From positions 15,603-37,467 of the forward strand of contig PDIM01010269.1 of NCBI GenBank assembly GCA_002811675.1: 21,865 nucleotides of DNA. Reading direction: 5' to 3'. Positions 1-8,700 of the stretch are shown in pieces (within the stretch, counting starts at the first letter, position 1; each line of letters opens with the position of its first letter). The position numbers were made by a program, and so were the translations under genes. The notes under the pieces were generated by a model. It had not been told where the DNA came from and did not search any database. It was given only the letters and a program-made list of their open reading frames with translations. This DNA is from Ichthyosporea sp. XGB-2017a. Its lineage: Eukaryota; Opisthokonta; Ichthyosporea.

Positions 1-1
1 T

Positions 2-405
2 GCGGGAGGTTGTCTTGCAGCTGTGGCTCCTGTCCTTGAGACAGGTGGCCCGTCTCTGGAGCAACACGTGGTAAGGGTTGCTCCTCCTGCTCGTTCTCAG
101 GGCCATTTCTATCAGCCTGAAACACAATTACAAAACAAGGAAACCCAAGGAAACACAATTACGTACAATACCAGAAAAAGTTCCCCTCCCGGCAAAAGGT
201 GACCCCTAGACCGTCTCCTACGCGGTATTCCGTATACCTGTAGACAGCTGTAGTATCTTTCACAGATAGACGGAATATTTTTGTTTGTTAATGATGAAAC
301 TATTACGTCCATCGTTAATATGTGGAAGCATAAGTTTAGTAGTCCATTGTTTCGCGAACACCATAAAGAGCTCTGGCACAAGGTGAATACGGCCCTGTCC
401 CAGAA
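2..405 (+). pseudogene. 5' part of left-edge gene, Myb/SANT-like, broken or spliced
   Basis: A frame open from the left edge (codons from base 2) runs to a stop at 197-199, and the same frame is open again from 254 to 487. A GT-AG intron from 71 (GTG|GTAAGG) to 265 (TTTCACAG|) would join them in phase 0 and remove the stops between. The second block contains IVNMWKHKF and FREHHKELWHKV, with Trp and hydrophobic spacing like the first helices of Myb/SANT or MADF-type DNA-binding domains; this is weak similarity judged by eye. After about base 405 the frame turns unconvincing, while the next frame (from 367) becomes protein-like and continues to 1095. The gene therefore looks frameshifted, or has a junction I cannot see. 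It may be transposon-derived. Product unknown. Confidence 0.35.
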
Positions 406-1095
406 AGTGATCTTGATCAATGGGATCAAATTGCCAATACGATATCGCCTGGGATGCTACGTAAAGCGCCCATCATTGGCAAATTGATGAAGATGAACGA
501 TGGTCCTGTTGAAGATGATCCTTTACTGCTAAGCATGATACGACGCTTGCATGCAAATTACAGCCAGTGCCCGAACGCAACTAACAAGACGGGAATACAA
601 ATCAATAACTTCCTGTACAGCAGCATGCAACAGCATGATGCTTTGGCAAAAGGTGGTTTCTTTCCAGCAAAATGCAAGGGCGATATGGAAAAAAACATTA
701 CCTTCATTAACGGCTTTTTTTCTGCATTGAAAGGTAAGGCAATCCGTGACTCCGAAGCGGCAATCGTCCACATTTGCGCGGCAAAAGATCCTTACAATCA
801 TATTCCCAATGAAATCAAAACAGATCTGCTGCAACATATGCAGGATGAAAATGTGCTTCTGCCTGTCTTCCTCGATAACTTACGAGAAAGATATGCTAGA
901 CTTATAATGGACATGGACATGAAAAAAAGCGGGAGATTATGGACGAAATATAACGCGAAGTTGCGCAAGCAGAGTAAACGGTCTTCTTCCAGTCCGAGTG
1001 ACACGAATTTACCCAAGGCGAATAAGAGGCCGAGTGACACAAATTCACCGAAGGCGAATAAGAAAGCTAAAGTTTCGCCACCGTATGACCTCTAG
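367..1095 (+). CDS. Unknown nuclear-type protein, 3' part of left-edge gene
   Basis: The frame is open from 367 and its first ATG is at 454, giving 213 residues if that is the start. The upstream stretch (PESDLDQWDQIANTISPG) reads like protein, so the coding region probably continues from the block before it, with a frame change around 370-420. No recognised enzyme domain is visible. The middle is helical and mixed-charge. The C-terminal 45 residues are rich in Lys, Ser, Pro and Asn, with basic clusters such as KLRKQSKR and KANKKAKV that look like nuclear localisation signals, and carry a tandem 12-residue repeat. With the preceding block this suggests a DNA-binding accessory protein. No AATAAA lies directly after the stop. 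Whether it is expressed is uncertain. Confidence 0.4.
   Translation, partial: RALAQGEYGPVPESDLDQWDQIANTISPGMLRKAPIIGKLMKMNDGPVEDDPLLLSMIRRLHANYSQCPNATNKTGIQINNFLYSSMQQHDALAKGGFFPAKCKGDMEKNITFINGFFSALKGKAIRDSEAAIVHICAAKDPYNHIPNEIKTDLLQHMQDENVLLPVFLDNLRERYARLIMDMDMKKSGRLWTKYNAKLRKQSKRSSSSPSDTNLPKANKRPSDTNSPKANKKAKVSPPYDL
994..1065 (+). repeat. Tandem 36-bp duplication in coding sequence
   Basis: Two adjacent 36-base units (994-1029 and 1030-1065) start with CCGAGTGACAC and differ at only a few positions. Each encodes a 12-residue unit of the form PSDTNxPKANKx, so the duplication keeps the frame and doubles a basic, disordered tail segment. Confidence 0.8.
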
Positions 1096-2025
1096 GTGCT
1101 GGTTTGGAGGCCGGCGAATATTCTTTTGTAGCTATCATGGAAGCGTGGAACAAAAAGAGTAATGAAGAGCCACAATTGCCAGATAGTCTCAAAGTTCCTC
1201 AGCAACCGTTGAAAGCCGCCGGAATCCTTGATTTGTCCCAAATCCGGGATAAGCTGTTGTCTTCCCGTTCAAGTCTGATGTCATACTTGAGGCTTAAAAT
1301 AGGTTGCTCTTTCATTCGAAGGTCTCAAGCCTGAAAATCATCGATCTTTGCTTAGTACATGAAGTAGTTTGTAGTTTATAGTTTATAGTTATAAGTACAT
1401 AAAAATAATTCAAAAAATTTACTAAGTCCGAAGCAATAGTCCACTCTTCATGTAACCCTCATAATTTTCAAAAACATAATGGCCAATAAACAATTTCCAT
1501 AACCCTAGTGAGGGCAATAGTAATACGTTAGAACAAGAATCAAAGTTAAAAAAGGTCTTGAGGCCAAAATGAGAATTCGATTACGATCGGGGGGCCCACT
1601 CCAAATAGTCACATAATTAGTGATCAGAATAATATTAGAACAATAAAAAAATAAAAAAAGAAGAGAAGAGAAGGGTTAATTTTTTCTTTTTTCGTGTACC
1701 CTCTATTTAACATTTACTGGAGTGGGTTATATATAGTACTCGGCCATATTTGGTAAAAATTAGACTTGAAAATTAAAAATTAAACATATATTATAATTAT
1801 TATCAATTATTAATTACAGTAGCTGGTTATTTGAAAGCTGAAGATCGATCGGCAAAGGTACTCAAGTTTTATTTATATTACAGTTAAATATCACAGTTAC
1901 ATAGTACATTTTCGATTCAATGACTCTTTTGTGCCAAGCCGGATCTACTATTTGCAAACTTTGGCACTTTCGAGGAGCGGTAAATAAAAGCGAAAGGCAA
2001 ACTTCTTGGTGAATCTTGGTGAGTC
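1096..2025. other. AT-rich spacer upstream of the guanylate cyclase gene
   Basis: No convincing gene. A short plus-strand frame (1089-1334, first ATG 1137) follows the left-edge gene; it has no recognisable domain and could be a remnant of it. From about 1334 the sequence turns strongly AT-rich, with small GTTTATA-type tandem units near 1365-1395 and the repeat element at 1593-1727. The last 300 bases should contain the promoter of the gene starting at 2026; I see no clear TATA box. Confidence 0.6.
1593..1727 (+). repeat. Dispersed MITE-like repeat, copy 1
   Basis: Bases 1593-1638 are identical over 46 nt to 21755-21800. After a 15-nt insertion in the other copy, a further 30 nt (1639-1668, A-rich then GAAGAGAAG) is also identical. 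Copy 1 is framed by a short inverted repeat: CCCACTCCA at 1595-1603 and its complement TGGAGTGGG at 1718-1726. That gives an element of about 135 bp with no coding capacity, like a small non-autonomous transposon. I see no clear target-site duplication, so the class is inferred. Confidence 0.65.
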
Positions 2026-5000
2026 ATGTTCATTCTGCGAGGCTTGTGTGCTGTGCTTGTGGTGGCGGGGTGCTTTTTAGCGTTCCCAGTGGCAGGAGAA
2101 AACTTTATTGTTGGATCCGTCCTCCCCCATTCAAGCTTCCCTGGGCCTGGAATTGATGCCCTAATTGGGCTTCTTGCAGGTCTGGAACGCTATGCAAAGA
2201 ACATTGAGGGAGGACATACAGTTGTCTGGCTACCCAACACAACCTATCATTTGGACGATGCTTCTCAGCCTCTGCTGGGACTCGTAGGGGCGTCCTCATT
2301 GATTCAAAAAGGTGCCGTGCTTCTGTTTGGTGCTTGGAATAGCGCAGTATCAACACAAGTGAACACACTGGCCACCTCACTTGGAGTCTTGCAGATAAGT
2401 GGTGGAAGCACATCCACAGCGTTGACCGAAAAGAAAAATTTTCCAACTTTTGTTCGTACAATGGGTAACAATCAAGTATCTATGGCAGTGCAGGCGCTGT
2501 TGGTGAAGCATTATGGGTGGAAAATGGTTGCAATTATTTCAACTGATGACGTTTTTGCTCTGGATCAAGCCAAAGTGTTTCGAGCAGAATGCCTTGCGCT
2601 GGGTATTGAGGTCACAACACTGGAGGTGCTTCCATTTGACATTGATCGATTAAACAAACGACATCTTGTTGCACCCAAACTTAGCGTGATTAAGAATTCC
2701 GGGGCGAAAATCATTTTCATGCCCAATACAGCGGTTGATTCCCGCACTGTTGTGGAAGAAGCTGAAAAGTTGAACATGATTGGAAACAAAGAATTCCTGT
2801 GGCTCACCGGCACAGTTTGGCTGAGTGATAGTTTATTCACAAACTGGCCTCATGAAAAATCCATGGTGGGGGCTATAGGACTGAAGCTTGCTGTAAACAT
2901 GGAGACCAGCAACTACAAAGAAATGCAAACTGCCTGGAACACAATTGCTGCCAGAGACTTTAATCGTGTCAAGGATGCACCGGAAGTGTGGACTGCTATG
3001 CATTGGGACGCCGCCCGCCTATTTGTAGTTGCCCTGAATGCCACTATTAAGCGCATAACAGCTTTAAATATTGCACCATCTTGTCTGTCGTACACATCGC
3101 AGACACTTGCGAGCTGCCAAATACCAATAACTGAGCGAGATAGCATTATGGCGGATGCGGAAAGCAACCAGTACAACGGCGTGATTGAATACCTCAAGCT
3201 TTTCGCGGATGAAGATTCTTCCAGTCAGTTTGGTCTGTATGCAAGGTATCCAAATGTTATTCTCTTGCACGAGCTGTACCGTGTAGACTTTCAGGGTGCC
3301 AGTGGACGCGTAAAGCTAAACAAGAATGGTGACAATACAAATTCCTTCGAGATTACAAATTTCAAGCAAACTGGAGCTGGAAAAGATGGCACCAACGGTA
3401 GGGCTGCCACTTATTCAGTGGATGTGGTTGGCCTAGTGGACGTGAATACAGGTGTAACGATATCCAAGCCCGTTCATTTTCCTGGAGGTACATTTGATAA
3501 TCCAAACCTCACGCCAACCGTTGACTCAACACCAGCGACAGATGGTGGAGGGGGAGACAGCATGACTATCATTATTGTGGCTGCTTCCTGCGGAGGGGTG
3601 GTGATTTTACTGATCATTGCAATAGTTTGGTATGTACGCAGGGCTAGACGTTTAGAGATGCTAAAAAATATGACATGGTTGATTCCTGAAGAAGATGTTG
3701 AAGTCTCAAGTGGAACCAAGTCCGCTATCGGTACTTGTTTAACCTTTACATCTCAGCAACAACAGTCTCAGGCTTCGAAGGGGGGAGGCAGTGCGAGTAT
3801 ACAAGGAAGTATGCATGCTGCGAGTCGACGCAACATTTCAACAGGTTTGTACAAAGGAACCCGAGTTATTCTCAAGCCCCTCTATTCGCCTGGAGCATTA
3901 GACCTTGGGCGAGATGATATCATGAATGAAATGTTTTACTTGACCAAAACATGTCGAAACAACAACCTGAACCCCTTTATTGGATTTTTAAGTACCAAGC
4001 AAACACAAGGCTTATTATCAAAAAATCTTATCCTTCAAGGATACTGTGAAAAGGGCTCGCTAGAAGATCTTATCCATTTGGATGATATGGATATTGATTC
4101 TACTTTTATCTTTGCATTTACTTCAGATATTCTGAATGGATTAAAGTACCTGCATTCCACTGGGTCTATGTTTGGTTGTCATGGGCGATTGAAGCCCAGC
4201 AATTGTGTGGTAGACAGTCGATGGACTTGCAAATTGAATGATTATGGGATAGAAGCCCTGTATCAGCGTTGTGTTTTTGATCTTGAAAATAACGATATGG
4301 TTTGCAACAAACTTTTGTGGACTGCCCCAGAATTGCTGGAAGACCAAGAGAGCTATTACGCTATAGATTGTAGCCTCAAAGAGCAACTTGCAAATATGTC
4401 AGCCGAAGAGGATCTTGAACCGCTTGCTAAAGAGCTTCAAAAAAGAGAATATCCTGCGTCTGACAAAGGTGATATATGGGCCCTCGGTATCATTGTTTTG
4501 CAAATGATTTCCCGCACCTACCCATTTGAGCATTTGCTCATGGATGCTCGAGATATTGTCAATGGACTTAAGGATGGAAGCGTTTCACCTACTCCGGAAT
4601 CAGATGTTGATCCTAGCTTGGAGGAAGTACAAAATTTTGCCCTGACTTGTGCCGAATTTGACCCCAGTGAACGTCCATCTGTTAAAAGTGCAGTGGCCTC
4701 GATAAAGAAAATTAATCCCAATTCAGGATCTTTGGCCGAAAACATGGCAAAAATGCTTGAAAAGTACTCGAAAACTCTTGAAAATATTGTGGCCGACAGA
4801 ACGAAGCAGCTGGTTGAGACAACAGAAAAAGTCAAAAATTTGCTGTACGAAATGTTACCGATAGAATGCGCTGACAAACTTATAGCCGGCGAGGTCATGG
4901 TACCCGAGAATTTTGACTGTGTTACTATATTTTTTTCCGATATTGTTGGATTTACGAAAATTGCCAATTCCTCAACACCCATCGAGGTCGTTAATTTCCT

Positions 5001-5532
5001 CAATGCTCTCTACACAACGTTTGACCAAACATTGGAGAAACGCGATGTATACAAAGTAGAAACTATCGGAGACGCATACATGATTGTATCTGGGCTTCCG
5101 ACACGAAATGGCAATGACCATATTGCGAATATTTCCCTGACAGCCTTGCATCTCATGGCCAACATGACAGACTTCCAAATACCCCATCTTCCGGGTAAAA
5201 TGTGCCAACTTCGAGTAGGGATTCATACGGGGCCTGTGGTGGCAGGGGTGGTGGGTCTAAAAATGCCTCGATACTGTTTATTTGGGGATACTGTTAACAC
5301 AGCTTCGAGAATGGAGAGTGGTGGATATGCTTTGCACATTCATCTTTCCTCAAGCTCGGCATCACTTTTGCAAGAGCACCACCCAAATTTTTCGTTGGAG
5401 AAACGTGGTGAGATCCAAGTAAAGGGCAAGGGAACGATGGTAACATTCTGGCTAAAAGGAGAGAAAGACTTTGACAGAAAGCTGCCAGATATTTCCTTGG
5501 CAGCCTCAAAAGAAGAGCATGAATTCAAGTAA
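2026..5532 (+). CDS. Receptor-type (particulate) guanylate cyclase
   Basis: Predicted single-pass receptor making cGMP from GTP, 1168 residues from the ATG at 2026. Signal peptide about 1-24; periplasmic-binding-like (ANF-receptor type) ectodomain about 26-480; transmembrane helix about 514-537; pseudokinase about 606-895; coiled dimerisation linker about 903-945; class III cyclase about 947-1145. The cyclase keeps metal-binding Asp972 (FFSDIVGFT) and Asp1016, guanine-selecting Glu1012 (KVETIGDAYM) and Cys1084 (RYCLFGDTVNTASRMES), and Arg1095, so it should be an active guanylate, not adenylate, cyclase. The kinase-like region has HGR in place of HRD (Arg721 at the catalytic Asp position) and DYG for DFG, with LLWTAPELL retained, as in animal natriuretic-peptide receptors. 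The ligand is unknown. No intron is visible. AATAAA follows 43 bases after the stop. Confidence 0.95.
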   Translation: MFILRGLCAVLVVAGCFLAFPVAGENFIVGSVLPHSSFPGPGIDALIGLLAGLERYAKNIEGGHTVVWLPNTTYHLDDASQPLLGLVGASSLIQKGAVLLFGAWNSAVSTQVNTLATSLGVLQISGGSTSTALTEKKNFPTFVRTMGNNQVSMAVQALLVKHYGWKMVAIISTDDVFALDQAKVFRAECLALGIEVTTLEVLPFDIDRLNKRHLVAPKLSVIKNSGAKIIFMPNTAVDSRTVVEEAEKLNMIGNKEFLWLTGTVWLSDSLFTNWPHEKSMVGAIGLKLAVNMETSNYKEMQTAWNTIAARDFNRVKDAPEVWTAMHWDAARLFVVALNATIKRITALNIAPSCLSYTSQTLASCQIPITERDSIMADAESNQYNGVIEYLKLFADEDSSSQFGLYARYPNVILLHELYRVDFQGASGRVKLNKNGDNTNSFEITNFKQTGAGKDGTNGRAATYSVDVVGLVDVNTGVTISKPVHFPGGTFDNPNLTPTVDSTPATDGGGGDSMTIIIVAASCGGVVILLIIAIVWYVRRARRLEMLKNMTWLIPEEDVEVSSGTKSAIGTCLTFTSQQQQSQASKGGGSASIQGSMHAASRRNISTGLYKGTRVILKPLYSPGALDLGRDDIMNEMFYLTKTCRNNNLNPFIGFLSTKQTQGLLSKNLILQGYCEKGSLEDLIHLDDMDIDSTFIFAFTSDILNGLKYLHSTGSMFGCHGRLKPSNCVVDSRWTCKLNDYGIEALYQRCVFDLENNDMVCNKLLWTAPELLEDQESYYAIDCSLKEQLANMSAEEDLEPLAKELQKREYPASDKGDIWALGIIVLQMISRTYPFEHLLMDARDIVNGLKDGSVSPTPESDVDPSLEEVQNFALTCAEFDPSERPSVKSAVASIKKINPNSGSLAENMAKMLEKYSKTLENIVADRTKQLVETTEKVKNLLYEMLPIECADKLIAGEVMVPENFDCVTIFFSDIVGFTKIANSSTPIEVVNFLNALYTTFDQTLEKRDVYKVETIGDAYMIVSGLPTRNGNDHIANISLTALHLMANMTDFQIPHLPGKMCQLRVGIHTGPVVAGVVGLKMPRYCLFGDTVNTASRMESGGYALHIHLSSSSASLLQEHHPNFSLEKRGEIQVKGKGTMVTFWLKGEKDFDRKLPDISLAASKEEHEFK

Positions 5533-5574
5533 AATCTTTTTATGTATAACACTGCAGGCCCCTCCCAAATGCCA

Positions 5575-5580
5575 AATAAA
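5575..5580 (+). terminator. Polyadenylation signal of the guanylate cyclase gene
   Basis: An exact AATAAA lies 42 bases past the TAA stop of the cyclase gene, before the 5' flank of the carotenoid gene. Confidence 0.6.
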
Positions 5581-5778
5581 CAGCGCACTCACTACCGTTA
5601 GGTGGATGACTTCTGTAGTTGCTTAGTTGGGTTGTTTCATGCCGAAATGAATGAAACTGAAAAAGAAAAGGAATTTAATATTTTGTTTTTTAATATTGGT
5701 TTGACTTTTTTGTTTGTGTTGTGAAGTTTGGATTCGAAACAGTGTGGTGTTTGTTTTGTTTTTGTGTTTCATTTTAGT

Positions 5779-8700
5779 ATGAAATGGTTGCTTGGTAAGT
5801 CCGTGCTAGCCCTTGCTATTGCTGCTCTGCTTTGCTGTGCTGCAGGAGCCTTGAAGAATGAAAAGGGCCCCATTGGGGTGATTGGTGGAGGGCTGTCTGG
5901 ACTCAGTGCTGCCTTGGAGTTGCATCGACTAGGGTTCAGGAACATCACCATCTATGAGAAGCAAGAAAAGTTGGGCGGGCGATTGAGAAACGTGTACTCC
6001 CCAGACGGAAAGTGGCAATTTAATGCTGGTCCGTCCTGGTACTGGATGCCGGATTTAATGGAGGCCATCTTTTCGAGATTTTCAGATCAGCGTGCAGCGA
6101 ATTCATCTTTCTTGGCCAATTTGACAAGATTGGACCCTGCCTATCGTGTATATTGGGAAGGGGGTAGAGTGGTGGATGTGCCTGGCACCGAGGAAGGGCT
6201 TTACTCTTGGATTGAGGGAAAGTATGGCACTCTTACCAGACTTGGGGTGGAAAGTATGTTTATAGAAGGGCAGGTAAAGTATGAAGCTGCCGTAACTGAC
6301 TGGCTCTGGAAGCCGATAGGCTCACTGTTAGATCTTATCAAGTGTCCGTTTGTGTGGGCTGCAGTCTCTCTGGATATGTTTGGGTCTGTTGAAAGTCACG
6401 TGGAAAGGTACACTGGTCATCCTGTGGGTTCCCTGATTCACACACTTCTTGCTTGGCCCGTGATATTCTTGGGAGCATCTCCAAGGGATGCCCCTGCTGT
6501 TTATACACTGTTGGCCTACGCAGGCCATGCAAGGGGCACCTATATGTATCCAGAGGGTGATATGCTAGCTGTTGTATCTGGTTTGGAGACGCTCATTGGG
6601 GAAAAAGAGGGGATTTATGTTTGCCGCAACTGTACAGTACTTGGAGTCAACGCAGACAAGCAGTCACTAAAGGCCATCAGCTTGACGGTGGCCAACGTGG
6701 GCACTGTTGCAGTGGATGCTGTAGTTGCCTCAGCAGACTATTATTTTGTGGAGCAACAGTTGCTGCCAAAGTTTGCCCGTCGGTATGACCATCACTTCTG
6801 GGCACGGCAAGCACTCTCTCCGTCGTGCCTGCTGTTCTTTGTGGGCTTTAATAGAACTTTGGAGGGGCTCATGCATCACACCTTTTTCTTTGATGAACCT
6901 CTAGAAGAGCATCTTTACCTTGTGTTTGAGGCACATGCTCATTCCAGAGTGCCAACGTTCTATGTATCGTCGTTGCTCAATTCTTTGGAAAGTGTAGGAA
7001 TAACTGTCTTAGTTCCTTTATCACCCCGAGTGAATGGCACGGATACCGATGAAATGCGCGATCAAACGTTTAAGCATATCATCGGCCGATTGGGTCGCAA
7101 TCTCAACATTTCGTCTCTGGGTTCGTTTGTTCAATTTAAGGAGTGCTATGGACCGAGAGAGTTTAGCACCGACTTTAATGCTTTTCGTGGAAATGCTTTT
7201 GGATTGGGCAACGTCCTATCCCAATCACTAATGCTGAAACCTGCCATGCAATCGGTTTTATCAAATGTTGTTTTTGCGGGGCAAATGACTCAACCAGGCC
7301 CTGGCATGCCTCCAGTTTTGCTATCAGGAATTATGGCTGCAAATTTGCTTAGTAATCATGAAGATGGCACTGACTACTACTATCAATATCAATCATTTTT
7401 TGTTGTACTGTTTACCCTTATTTTGCTTTTGACATGGAAAGGTATAGCCATGGGTTACTCATACTGCTACTGCAGCTATATTATGTTCGTGCACGCAAAG
7501 ACGTACTGGCTAGCAGCCCTGTTAATGGATGAGAGTGGCTTTTTTTATATCGCAGCTCTATATTCCTTGTTTCGAGTAGCGGACGATTTGGTGGACAACC
7601 AGTGGAAAGATGCCAAAACCCGGCGAAAGGAATTGTGCGCTTTCGAATCAGCATTTTACCAATGCTTCACGGACAGAAAACAAGTCACTGCCCACCCCGT
7701 GCTTCCTGCTGTGATTGATACAGTGAGGGCAGGAAATATCGATCCCCAACTATTTACTCGCTTTTTTCGATCAATGCACACGGATATTCATACTGTTGAA
7801 TTTGAAACAATGGCGGATTTAAATTCTTACATGGATGGAAGTGCTGCTGTCATCGGGGAAGTTCTAGTTCCTTTTCTCATTGGGCCAAATGAAATCCCCA
7901 AATATGAGAGCAAGGACATTGGACGAATTAAACAGCACGCGGCAGACCTTGGGAAGGCCTTTCAACTGACAAATATTATTCGTGATGTTGGTGAGGATTT
8001 GCAACTGGGGCGCCAGTACATCCCCAGCAGCAAGTGGACAAAACATGGGGTTTTATCACCCTTACATAGTGACACAAACAATACCGTACAGTTGGGGACT
8101 GTCGTTGAAGACATGTTTGACGAGGCTTCCCCACTTTACGAGTCTGGAATGAAGGGGGCTTTATATCTTCCGGAGACGAGCAAAAAGGTTGTTTTACTCG
8201 CTCTACTCATGTATCGCGATATTCATGATGAAATTCGAAAACAAAGTTATAATGTAGTGAACAAAAAGCGAATACACGTTTCTTGGAGAAAGAAATTGGA
8301 ACGAGCCATGACGTTGCTTTCTTTGTTTGATATCGCCCGTGTTGTAATTCTCCATTCCACCATGACCGCCATTGGGCTCGTGATTAAGCACGCAGTTCCC
8401 CTTCTTGTGTGCATGTACGTGTACGTTGTGGCGTCCCTTCTTGTGCCATCGTTTTGGGAGGCATCATACATGTTTCTTCATGTTGCTTTCACTCTTCCTT
8501 GTATCACCTTTCTGCTTTTCACCGCCTGGATAAAATCCGAATGGGCATATGTTCGTCTGGTTGCCCAATGGACAGGTATCTTGTGCGTAATTGCAAACGT
8601 GTACACCATACCGTGGGATAACTTTATGATATGGAAGGGAGCTTGGTCGTATGGACCAGGGCGAATAATTCCTTTTCAAGTTGGGTACTGCCCATATGAG

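Noticed and set aside
529-837. 102-residue minus-strand open frame
   Set aside because: It mirrors the plus-strand frame of the left-edge gene and has a Cys/Phe-rich, shadow-like composition.
4518-5003. 161-residue open frame on the minus strand inside the cyclase gene
   Set aside because: It is antisense to highly conserved pseudokinase and cyclase coding sequence and has no recognisable domain.
5728-5778. N-terminal extension of the four-domain fusion from a TTG codon
   Set aside because: No ATG in this stretch; the first ATG at 5779 gives a clean signal peptide.
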